From assembly GCA_030998015.1 (NCBI GenBank), contig JARWMV010000232.1, positions 3,162,001-3,226,000 on the forward strand: a stretch of 64,000 nucleotides of DNA, read 5' to 3'. Source of the stretch: Ceratorhiza oryzae-sativae (taxonomy: Eukaryota > Basidiomycota > Agaricomycetes > Cantharellales > Ceratobasidiaceae). The notes below the pieces were generated by a model. That model saw only the letters and a list, made by a program, of their open reading frames with translations. It was not told the origin of the DNA and searched no databases. Position numbers and translations under genes: made by a program. Shown here piece by piece: positions 32,291 to 43,215 of this stretch. How positions within the stretch are numbered: the first letter of the stretch is position 1; each line of letters begins with the position of its first letter.

Positions 32291-35200
32291 TCAAACCATA
32301 CCCATCTCAGACACGAAGCGAGTAAACTTGAGGCGTCCTAGGGGCTTGGTGAGCGCATCCGCGACCTGTTTCTCGGTAGGTACATATTGCAGGTCGAGTT
32401 CCTTAAGGGCGATCACTTCGCGAATAAAATGATACTTGACGTGTATATGCTTCGTTGTCTGATGATTGACAGGATTCTTAGCTAGGGCCATAGCAGACTG
32501 GTTGTCCGAGAATAAGGGAGTAGTGCCCTCAGAGAGAAAACCAAGTTCGGATAAAAATTGGCAAATCCATAAAAGTTCACGTCCGGCACTAGCATCAGCG
32601 ACATACTCGGCTTCAGTACTAGACAGAGAAATAGTCGGCTGTTTCCGGGATGAGTAAGCAATGGCGCCACCGGCATGTAAGAACACCCAGCCGGTAGTTG
32701 AACGGCTTGTATGCTTATCACCGGCATAATCAGCATCGACATATCCAAGTAAATTTAAATCACGAGAGCGATTATAAATGATTCCTAAGTCCATAGTACC
32801 TTTAAGATATCGTAGAACTCGCTTGCCGGAGTTCCAGTGTTCTTCGCCGGGATTCATCGTGTGTTGCGCAAGTATACCAGTAGCATATGCGATGTCGGGT
32901 CAGGTAGAAATCATAGCATACATAAGAGACCCAATGAGCTGCTGGTAGCGGTTCCGATCAATCGATGGTGTTTCGAGCTTTGGTAAATTAGGTGATTCGG
33001 CCATTGGAGTTTCACATGATTTGCAGTCAGACATATTGAAGCGAGCAAGAATATCGTTAATATATCAGCGCTGAGAAATCTTGAGTGTTCCAGCACTGCG
33101 ATCGCGCTCAATTTCGATGCCTACGAACATTTTGGCCTTGCCTAGATTGACGATTTCTAGTGATTCAGCGATTTTAGCCTTAACCTTATTGAGGATTTCT
33201 GTAGACAATCCAGCAAGTAGCATATCGTCCACATGGCTAAGTATAATTGCTACTTCATCACCATCGCGTAGCCAGAATACAGAGTGATCTGTATCGCATC
33301 GTTTAAATCCTATATCTTCGAGGATTTTCTTGAGACGCATATAGAAGGCTTGAGCTGCCTGTTTGAGACTGTAAATCACCTTGTTGAGCTTCCAGACGGA
33401 TTCCAGGCCTTCGACAAAGCCTGGAGGTTGCTCCATATAAATTTCCTCATCTAGATCTCCATGCAAAAATGCAGTTTTTACATCGATTTGGAGAAGCTTG
33501 AGATTGAGCATGGCTACAATGCTTAGGAGCGTTTGTAATGAATCAGCAGCAGCGACAGGTGATGATATTTCAACAAAATCAACTCCAGGGCGCTGAGAAA
33601 AGCCCTTCGCGACTAATCGAGCCTTGTAGCAAATGATCTTGCCATCAGCTCCACGCTTGTAGTCGAAAACCCATCGGCATTTAACAACATTTTTGTTGAT
33701 AGGACGGCTCACAAGTGTCCATACTTCATGCTGCTCGATCGATTTGAGCTCTTCTGTCATCGCTTCAAGCCATAGATTCGCATCTGGGCGACGCATGGCT
33801 TCCTCAAACGTCTGAGGTGGCGATTCCATTATCGCAGTAAGTGCCTCTTCATCTCCTAATCTGTCTGTATGCGCTAAATCGCCCACTTGCGCTCCGTATC
33901 GTACAGGTGCTCTTCGTTCGCGTGTAGATCGACGCGTTGGTGGCAGATCTGGCTGTAAGGCTATGATCTCTTGCTCTTCGAGCTCTGAATCCGAGCTATC
34001 TGAAGGTATTACTATAGGTTCATCGGTTGTATGTGCAGGTTCTGACGATTCGAGTGGTTTATCAGATAATATAGGTGAATGAATTTCGATCTGAAGGGGT
34101 GATAATTCATCCGATTTTCCCTCATCGTCATCGGTAGGACTCTCATCATGATCCTCAATAACCACGCGCTGCCGGTTGTCCAGCCCTTCATCAAAGACTA
34201 CGTCACATGAGGTGATTATGCGACTGGTTCCACGCTGAGCAAGCACATGCGCTTTCCTATTAGGGGCGAATCCAAGGTATATGCACTCGATTGAGCGTGC
34301 TTGGAGTTTCGTGTGCATATTGTCTGGCACACAAGCCCAGGCCTTGCATCCAAACATACGTAATCCCGATACATTTGGGATCTTGCCGCTAAATGCCTTG
34401 CTCAGCGTTCGGCCATCTAGGTGTTTCTTCGGCGTTACATTCCATAGGTGAGCTGCATGTAAGATTGCATAACCCCAATATTTCTTGGGTAAATGCACGT
34501 CGAATCACATTGTGCGCTGACAGTCGTTTAGGGTACGTATCGCTCGCTCGGCTACACCATTACTGGCCGACGAATCTGCTTCAGTCTTTTGGTGCTGGAT
34601 CCCTTCCGCTCGCAAGAAAGCTTCGAAGGCGTTTGACCTGTACTTGCCACCACCATCCGTCCGTAAGTGTTTAATTCGCCTTCCCGTAAGATTCTCGATT
34701 GACGCTTTGAGGTCCTTGAATTGACCCGCGTAATTGCTCTTGTTGCACAATAAATGCACAAATATCTTGTGGGACTTATCATCAATTGTTACGGCGAAAT
34801 ATCAGAATCCTCCGATCGCTTGAACAGGTAAGGGGCTGTGTAGATCGCTGTGCATAAGCTTGAGTACCTCAGAGGTACAAGATTGGGACGGTGGAAAGGG
34901 CGTGCATGTATGCTTCCCTTGGAGGCATGGGCTGCATTTCGCCTTGGGAGGAGAGCGATTTCCTACTATATCCATACCTTCAACCGCGCCCATACTGACC
35001 ATATCTAGCACATATTGATAGTTCAAGTGGCCAAATCGGTGGTGCCAGGTAGGTAGGTCTGCTTGCGCAACTGTAGTTGCAGTATATGCAACGAATTCTT
35101 GGGCTTGAAAATCACTATTGGCGTTATTATTGTTGGCCTCTACGAAGGCTGTATGCGCTGTAGAATCGGTATGTGTAACCTTCACCTGCACTTTGTAGAG

Positions 35201-36622
35201 CTGCCCTGACTGCCTCGCCCATCCTATCTTGTCGCCTTGGCCATCTTGACTAATCATGATTGCGCCGATACCCCTCTGGAACAGCACATTTGTTTGTCGC
35301 TCGTTGAGCTGGGTCATGGACATTAGGCTCGCATTCAAATCGGGTATGTGGAGCACTAATTCCATATATGCGTCCGTCTCCTGACCCTTGCGATTACAAA
35401 GTGTGACCAATATTCGGCCAATGCCGACAGCATATATCTTCGTTCCATCACCCACTCGAACCGGGACCGGGGGTACAAGGGACTGGTAAGTCGAAAACCA
35501 TTCACGCTGAGGGGTCATGTGACAAGATGCCCCTGAATCTAACAGCCAATAATGCACGGCTGTTTCTTCGTCAACTACGGGTAACGCATATAGCGTTGGT
35601 ATCTCTGGTACATTGTCTGTAGCTACAAATGTCGTCGCGATCTGCGCTGATTCAACTTTTGGTTTCGCATCACCGGATTTGGGTTTCTCCTTGTCTTTCC
35701 CTTTATCTTTCGGCGACTGCCGCTTTTGGAACGGTCCTTGGCCCTCTGCACCACCTCCTTTCGCCCAGCATTTAGCCCTTAAGTGTCCGGGCTTGCCGCA
35801 ATTGGAACAGGTCTTAGGGCTCTGCCTGGACTGCTGTTCCTTGGCCTTCGACGTTGCAGTTTTGCCCTTGGCAATGCTCGTGAACATCGCGGTGAGTCCA
35901 AGACCCTTCTTGCGACGCTCTTCCTCGGCTAATGCGGCCTTTATAACTAAATCGGAGGTAATTGAACCCGATTGATTCGACGTCTGGATGACCGTGCTGA
36001 CGACGGCATACGATGGAGGTAACGCATTCATTATAATTTGAGCGAGCATAGAGTCGCTAATCGGTTCGCCTAGTGTTTTCATCTTCAAAGCGATCGTACG
36101 GAGGGAATTTATACCTGCGGTAATGTCATGATCTTCTTCGATCTTCGTATTGACTAGTTGGTGGTACAGGAAGGATATCGATTGAGCTCCCTTCCCTTCC
36201 CACCTTTCGACGACTCGCGTCCACGCCTCTTGCGATGTTTCGGCCTCGACGATATCGGCTAGCGCCTCATCTTCCATCGCCAATGCGATCTGGGCGAGAG
36301 CCTCTTGATCGCGTTTTAGCCACTCGGCTAGGGATTCAGTATATTCGCTCGACCTTGATTTGTCTTTGGCATCGGCATCGGTGAGTTCAGCCGGGGGTTT
36401 CTCGACTCCGAGAACGATGTCCTCTAGGCCTCGTAGGCGTAGGACCATTTGCTGACGAAATTTCCATGCCGTGTAATTAGATCCATCGCTCTTCAGAGCG
36501 GGAACATCGAGCAACTTCTTGCTCAAGTAGCTCGGCTTGTGGCTCGAAGACATCGCTGGCGGGACTGTTACCGGGTCGATGGGGCTCTCTGGTTTCGTAC
36601 TAGTAGAGGCTGCGGGGCTCAT
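32291..36622 (-). pseudogene. Ty1/Copia gag-pol polyprotein with four in-frame TGA codons
   Basis: One frame of 1,443 codons from 36622 to 32291. Gag (KSDGSNYTAWKFRQQ) leads to a CCHC knuckle (CSNCGKPGHLRAKC), protease (WLLDSGASCHMT), the GAG-pre-integrase motif (TWHHRFGHLN), integrase (HLRTDGGGKY and SSASNGVAERA), RT (LQIDVKTAFLHGDL; LSHVDDMLLAG) and RNase H (VDADYAGDKHTSRSTTGW; SSTEAEYVA). In-frame TGAs lie at 34802-34804, 34505-34507, 33065-33067 and 32900-32902, each where Arg is the family-typical residue (for example T-R-PDIAYAT at the last). No frameshift, TAA or TAG occurs. The start chosen is the first ATG after the LTR; Met24 is a possible alternative. Confidence 0.95.
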
Positions 36623-36626
36623 AACC
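36614..36626 (-). promoter_or_regulatory. Copia primer-binding site (initiator tRNA-Met anticodon arm), containing the ORF ATG
   Basis: Directly inside the 5' LTR the plus strand reads GGGGCTCATAACC, which closely matches the anticodon-arm sequence GGGCUCAUAACCC of eukaryotic initiator tRNA-Met (known from yeast). Copia and Ty5 use this half-tRNA priming. The minus-strand ATG at 36622-36620 is the complement of the CAU anticodon and opens the polyprotein. Confidence 0.75.
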
Positions 36627-36918
36627 TCTCACGCAGGGAGGTTTCTCGTGGCTAAGATACAAATCGTACTTAGCTCAACTACGAAGGTAGAGAACTATAT
36701 ATACTGTACCTAAGATACAAATCGTACTATAGAGTACAGTGTGAATAGAATACATGAGAAAAGAAAGAAAATACGATACCTTAGCTCAACTACGAAGGTA
36801 GAGAACTAAGGAAGAAGAAGGGGGATTCCCGCGAACTCGCGCATGATATCAGAGAGGGGGGATACAAAACAGAAACAAATATGCGCATACATACACGCAT
36901 ATGATTGTAAATTCAACA
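36627..36918 (-). repeat. Copia 5' LTR
   Basis: The same 292 bp as the 3' LTR with one difference at about 36854 (A for G, turning CG into CA). Confidence 0.95.
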
Positions 36919-36923
36919 TATGC

Positions 36924-39900
36924 GTCCGATAGTAGAGCAATATTTGCTGTTACTCCATTACTAACATGCATATGAAGTGGCTTAAATGCGATAATGACAT
37001 ATTAAAATGCCAAAAACACTGGAAACATGAATGTATACAAATTACATGCGCCGGAATGTTGGGAAACTATGCTCTTGTCGAAATTCAGTCCATGAGTGGC
37101 CCAGATCCTGAGAAGCTAATTATTGGAACTGCTGGACAATAGCTATCTTTTCCTATACAATTATGCAACACAGGAATCAATACTCCTACTCGTCGATGAG
37201 ATTCATCAAGCGAAAATTTAGAATGTAGCGCGCTGATATGACCAGCTTCGCCAACGACTAGGGATCCCGCGCCAAACCTATTTCAGATAAGGGTATTGCG
37301 ACCGCCAGCTTGCCCGGCGAATTCAGAGGTACGGGATTCTGGCGCGAATGGACCTTCCCTTTGAGGTCGTGGAGCGATATTATCACTCGACTGCAAACCA
37401 CACTGGAGATTGCAACAACAAATCTAGCTGTAAGTCAAGTCAATCAGTACATTGGTGGAGACAATGCGACGTACCCTGAGCCATTGGAAGCAAGTTTGAG
37501 TTGTTCAATGGATCCTCCTATTGCTAAGAACAAGAACAGCAAAAGAAGTACGACGAAATATGCGATACCGCTTTCTCAGAGAATAAATATATCGGAGAAC
37601 GGCTCGTGGTGACACCTCTTACTTTTCCGCAAGACGTTGCATGAGTGGAGTGGTACCATGGGTTGCTTTCATGCTCCATATTTTCCGTACGGTCAAAGCA
37701 AAGACCGTCCACTCCCATGCAATTGGCAGTATATATATCTTCCAAATACCAGAGGGGAAGATCATAATGCACCCCGAAAACACTGCAGGAACTAATGTTA
37801 TATTTCAGTTGGCTTTCTGGTCGGTCTATGCGAGACCACGGTACGTACGTGGGTTGGAGATATGCACGTTTTGCTTCAAATAAAGGTTAATTAAGACCCC
37901 GAAGACTAGGGTGACGGCCTACCAGAGCGAGTAACGTCACAAGCGTGAAGGCATAACCAACTGTGCATATGTATGCGGCCAGCAGTGCCCTTGAAGGGTG
38001 CTCATTACTATTCGATTTAGCATACGGTCGAGCTTCACGCACCAGAGTATCCACCTATCAGACGGTTATTTATACTTCATGTAGAAAAGGTAACAATGGA
38101 TACCTTTCGTTATACAAGACCCAGACTCTCATAACGAATACACCTAAGCCATGCACTTTGTCAGATTGACGAACCTGGTGAAAGATCGAATCCAGCCTTA
38201 CTCCAAACAGCGCTCAATCCAATCACCTGCCCGTACACAAAGAAAAATGACAATTGCTTGCAACTAACCGAGTGAATGCATCAGCTTCTTGGAGCCCATC
38301 CCAATGTAGGTTAGATACGCTCACGTCTATGGGAATATTTAGTTTGCCTCAGGGGCGGGCACTTGATGTTGCGATGACTCACGTTTAGCGGAGGGGGCGG
38401 TCGCCCAAATAAGCCCTCTGTGTATTTTTTTAACCATCCCAAGTGCATTTGCCTGTGAGATTCTACTTACTTGGGTGCACGACCCTACGCTCATGAACAT
38501 CATTGACAAAAAAAACAAGCACGTGATTCTCCTACCCCATCAAAATCAACGGCCAAACCCGAACGAAGTGGTATACGAAGCGCCCAATAGACCATGGCGT
38601 CCTCCACAGGTAAGCGACTTCTAATTCGAGATTCAGAGCCCAGTCGTATACCAATAATGTGATGCCGACAACTATAATACAGAAGGTTAGGGAAATCCTG
38701 GGCAAGCTGTCTCAGAGGTCAACAATAGCATACTAGCAACGTATTTTGCGCGCTCAGCTTGACCGTGTATGTCGATAATTGTACGAATCGAGTCATGTAA
38801 TACACTTTCCATCGTGCTTTCTCGGGGAGTGGTGCCCTGCGGTTCGGGGCTGAGGTGGGCTCGAGCATCGCACCGGCCTGTAGTTTAAGAGGTCTCCTGG
38901 GAGTTATCACGCCGGCGGGAGAAGTCTTCCGACCCTAAAGCAACCGAAGCCCTTTTTGTTTGTGCATACGATATGACGATGAGCAAATGTATTGCACTCC
39001 GCGCATTTCGCACTTTGGCATTGTACTACGCATTGCATATATGTATTGCTATCTATTGTATGACACGTGATGAACGACAAGCGTCTATTAACTGTATAAC
39101 GAGCGTAGCTCTTTCCGATGTACTTGATCCCATCCGTGAATCATATTCTATTTACTCTTACTGCGCATACATTCATTAGCCCTCGCTTCCAATATACTTT
39201 GAATGCGGGTGATTTCCTCTTTTTAAAGCCTGCTCTCAATAAACAAACATTATTGCAACAAGCATTACCATCCCTAAAAGACTGCTGAATTACTGCCATT
39301 GGCCTGTTCGGATCTTACTCGCCCATTGAACACTGCCAGCCCTCTCTTCTCCGTTCAAGCGTGTTGGTTTTTGAGGCACTATAGAAGCGCCCCAACATGG
39401 GAAAGCGCCCATCAACGCTTTCCACTTGGCTCAATACCCTTGTTTCCGAAACTTTCAGGTGAAAACGACTTGGTCATGGGACGGTGCATATTTTAAGCAC
39501 TACACATAGCTAGGCTTGCAGATGTACTACACATGATGCGATACGGAGCGGTCACCCAAGTCAAACCAGGTCGATTCACAAGACCAGGATGATGGCCCTA
39601 GATTCTAGGCTTGGGCGGGCATTAGTCACGCCGGGCTGCACGTTGTTCGACGATGAGCTACATTGATACAGACCATTTCAAACAGTGGGCAACAAATAGA
39701 CAGTCTGGATTCCGCCAGGCGGCCGGATTGGGGGGCAGACAATCGTGGTTGTGCCTTGTGCCTGCCTACATAGCCAGAAGGCGGATTGGGGGTTTTGGAA
39801 AAGATCGCTAGCTCATACACGATTTACGCATCCTCTTCCATAAGGGCATGACTTAATTTCAATGGGCCATTGAATTAAGTTTACAATATAACATGAAACC

Positions 39901-39942
39901 ATTCCTAAGCCCTGAATACCAAGGCTAGCATGGCTCATCCTT
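36924..39942. other. 3-kb gene-poor interval
   Basis: The longest open frame, 37310-37612 (+, 100 codons), has no recognisable motif. ATGGCGTCCTCCACAG followed by GTAAGC at about 38594 looks like a first exon with a donor, but the next acceptor (ATACAG at about 38682) leads at once to a stop. A possible decayed gene; nothing else is supported. Confidence 0.4.
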
Positions 39943-41669
39943 TCAAGCCTCCGAATAAACCCTGGAGTATAATCGAAGTTGAAGGTTGAGCTGTTTGATC
40001 CACCGCGGCTTTATAGGGTATCTCAGGTGGTCTGCCTTTGCACGGGCTGAGAACTCGAGTCCTGGTCGCACGGACCAAAGATACCTGTGAATGTTTTGGT
40101 GGTTCGTCCTACGACCCCAAGGTTAATCGGACTGAAACTCACCTCGCAAGTCTATTCAATGTCAAGTGATTGATATGCATTGGATACCGCCCGGATGACG
40201 AAGCAAGCTTGAACGTCGTTTGGTATTTTCCCACTTGGGCTGGGATAAACTCTGTGCTAATCAACTCCTCGGGGATATCCATTTCCATGTGCAAACACAA
40301 ACGCAGCATTAAAAGTCGTCGGCAGAGAGGTATTATTCGCTCAAGGTCATCAAGCCTTGCGAGATATGAAGGCATGTCGAGTGAACGAAGTGTTGGCCAG
40401 AGCCCGATCAACTCTTCAAATGTTAGATCGCCTTCCCTTGTGCCGGTAGGCCCGACAAGAGTTAATTTACGAATAGGGGGCGATGAGAGCAGGTGCATAT
40501 GTTCAAGCTTTAAGGAATAATCGGACGGAGTGTCTTCGAGATGCAATGCATACAGATTGGGACATGAAGTAGCCAGATTTTCGAAAAAGCGAGGAAGGTT
40601 GCGAAGATCCCAAGTCTTTGTACCCCAAGAGTCGGTTGTGCACCTAATTTGGAGATGAGTTAAATGCCGCGAAATGGGGTTGCGCAAAAGATATGTACTG
40701 CAGTTATACGACGAGTCTATCAAGCTGAGATGGTGGATCTTGGGAAAGTTGTGCGGTAGTGACGTAACAGGATGGGTAGGATTGATGCCGTCTGAATCAC
40801 TGAGCAGGAGATGACCAAATTCTAATCTTTTTAAATTTTCGAATTTTGTGAGCCAAGTAAGAAGTCCGAGGTTGAGAGTGGTATAGTCCCATCGAAGATG
40901 TGTAATGTTTCGCGCATTCGACTGGTAGAGTTCAGCGATTGATGCCATTGTTCGACCAATGCATCTATAGCCGTGGCTAAAACAAAGATGCCTCAGCCTA
41001 GGACAATTGGATAGCAGTTCTGAAATAAATTTGTGAAGCCGCGTATGAGACGAAAAAGTTTCGGGCCAGTGCTCCAACAAAACCAATCGTTCAATCGATG
41101 GAGGCACAAGTATCTTAAGCCAATCTACGAAAATATCATCACTAGGCGAGTACTTGCCACATCTTTCTAGAACGAAAGAAACTAGATTAGGAAGGAGGGG
41201 TTGTGTCGCTGAGTAGGAGCGTATTACATCGATAAACTCTGGTTGGTCGCTCAAGTCGTCAGTGAACCAAAAATTGAGGTGTTTGACGAATGGAGAGTAG
41301 ATTAAAAAGCGTTCGAGCATGTTATCTGTATGAATATGGTATGATCGATTGGATCGGGAGGGGGGATAATTGACACAAACCGGAAATAATGAACCGTAGG
41401 TTCCTTCCTGGATCACTTGAATGGAGTTCATCCCAGTCGTCTGGGATGAGTAAGAGAAGGTTGGCGCTAGTAATACATTTGCTACCCCATAGGATTGGAA
41501 TGGCAGAGAAAAAGAAGTTTTGAGATACGCGACACAAGGAAGCGAGCGTGTTCAGTCTGATCCTGCCATTTCTGCGAGTGTCTAGACCAACAGCTTCGCA
41601 AATAGCGTCTTGAATTTCTGTAATCTGCGCGGCCCGTGAGGTTGGACTAGTGGATTCCGACATTTCCAT
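39943..41669 (-). CDS. F-box-like / LRR protein, apparent 1-nt frameshift
   Basis: The minus strand starts at ATG 41669 (MEMSESTSPTSRAAQITEI), with an F-box-like segment DAICEAVG...LNTLASLCRVSQNFFFSAIPILW. The frame then switches by one base around 41430-41460 into a long LRR-like region: repeated L-x-x-L segments such as LPNLVSFVLERC, LRHLCFSHGY, LKRLEFGHL and NLYALHLED. An intron at 40142-40085 (GTGAGT...TTCACAG, 58 bp) joins a last exon 40084-39943 that completes the frame (GLEFSARAKADHLRY, stop TGA). An F-box and LRR layout implies an SCF substrate receptor. The shift could be an unseen intron, a base error or a real mutation. Confidence 0.75.
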
Positions 41670-41869
41670 TGGTGGTGTTTCAATTTCAACGCCTTGGATC
41701 GTTAGGCCCAGGCAACGCCAAAACCGGGCCAACGATGGGGACGTGGCTGTGTCCTCCAAGGGTCACGTGCCATGCAGCACTGAACCTGGAACTGCCAAGA
41801 CTCAACCACCACCGCCCATGGCACAGTAGCCACCCAAATCGAGCCTGAACTAGGGTCGCGTTCAGCATC

Positions 41870-42967
41870 ATGTCCAAGCTCTACACGCTCTCGTTTGTAT
41901 TTTTCGTCCTGCTCACTGGTCTGGCGGTTGTTGCATCTGGATTGAGTATCGTGGTTCAGGCGAGATTGCCCAAGGTGCGCCTCTTGATTCTTGGTTCGGA
42001 TCGTAGCGGCATTTTGACCGGCGGAACGTAGGGAGTAGTGGCGAATTGGAATGTTTTAATTGTAGTGGGGTCTTACGTGGCGCTGGTATGTTCCTTTTTG
42101 CGCCCTTTCACCGTGATCGTTGTCTCACCAGATTGTATCCTGCAATAGGCTCTAATATCATGTATAATTTGGCTAAATCGAAGGCGACATTCTGCCAAGC
42201 GCCTGAGAGCAATACCCAAGGCTTTTATCCCTGTCAAAAACGGAGATGTTCCCAAGGTGGGCGCCGCCGGTTGATCTAAGAGAGAAACAAAAAACCGACG
42301 CTGGAACAGCCTGTTGTTCAGCTAGTAGCAACGGAATATGACCGTGCATCGTATATCGCATACTCATCATTACCCAAGGGCGCACGACATCCTGGATGGG
42401 GTCGACCAGGTCAATCCCAAAGCGCTTTAGACTTGTTCTCATTTTATTGATACAAACACGAACCCACAGGCACCGAGTTTGAAGGCATCTCGTTCCGACG
42501 AGAGATTCCAGCTACGTTTGCAACAATCGCCAAGGCAGCTCAAGCGCTCCTCCCCTCTCTCCCTGCTCCGTCACCTTTTGTCCGGCCAGCAGCGTACCTC
42601 CTTCCTCTTACCCGTCTCATCAAAATGGTTGACGAGCGCGTCTGGGAGGATGTAGAGAAATATAGCGAGCTAGTCGAACGGTGCCGGTACGCCGGGCCGC
42701 CAACCGAGGAGATGTACAAGGAGTGCATGAGGTGTGTCGGCGAGATTACACGAGTGTGAGTAATAAAAATAAAAAAAATCAGGTGTGAAGGGACTTGGAG
42801 CTGATGGGAATACAAGATTTGATACTATACAGCTGGTGTTGACGAAAGAAGGCCAGTCGGTTGTGTCCATTCTCACAGGCTCAGACTACACGTCCTCGTC
42901 CCGGTCGCAGGATTTGGAACAAGAGAGTCGATCGAGTGTGACTGTGTCAGAACGTAGAAAACAGTAG
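41870..42967 (+). CDS. DLT1-like membrane protein (defect at low temperature family)
   Basis: Exons are approximately 41870-41974, 42032-42085, 42149-42256, 42310-42409 and 42470-42753, plus a C-terminal piece to 42967. Phases agree for the first five. The N-terminus has two hydrophobic segments (LSFVFFVLLTGLAVVASG; NVLIVVGSYVALALISCI). The conserved cytosolic motif RLRAIPKAFIPVKNGDVPK follows, then ATEYDRASYIAY and HPGWGRPGTEFEGISFR, the pattern of fungal Dlt1 proteins. The last intron is only about 39 bp and its borders are uncertain. The function of Dlt1 is poorly known (cold growth in yeast). It diverges from the F-box gene starting at 41669, leaving a 200-bp shared promoter. Confidence 0.7.
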
Positions 42968-43215
42968 CCTCATAATTTATACATTTTCTATGATCGTGTT
43001 TCAAATAGCACGGCGTGCAAATATTAACGTTTGTTAAAGTGACGTCATGGAATTTGATCGCCGGTTGATTAGGGGTGACTCCACAAGAACTTGAAATTGA
43101 TCGTTGGCCGAACTCTTGACAACGACTGCCTCGTTTTCGTGCCGAGGTCATCTGCTTCCCCCACCAACTCACTCATTCGACTCGAGCAGACCGCCCGTTC
43201 ACATGCCCGCGCGAC

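Larger units (their letters stand above)
31953..36918 (-). mobile_element. Full-length Ty1/Copia retrotransposon with 5-bp TSD
   Basis: Two 292-bp LTRs (31953-32244 and 36627-36918) bracket a single minus-strand gag-pol frame. TSD TATGC is exact at 31948-31952 and 36919-36923. The LTRs differ at one position by my reading (a CpG G at about 32180 against A in the other copy), so insertion is recent. Domain order gag, CCHC, protease, integrase, RT, RNase H is that of Copia. Confidence 0.97.

Noticed and set aside
32291..36622. Programmed TGA recoding as the primary explanation for the Copia stops
   Set aside because: CpG deamination explains the stops, the single LTR difference and similar stops in other elements; recoding is kept only as an alternative.
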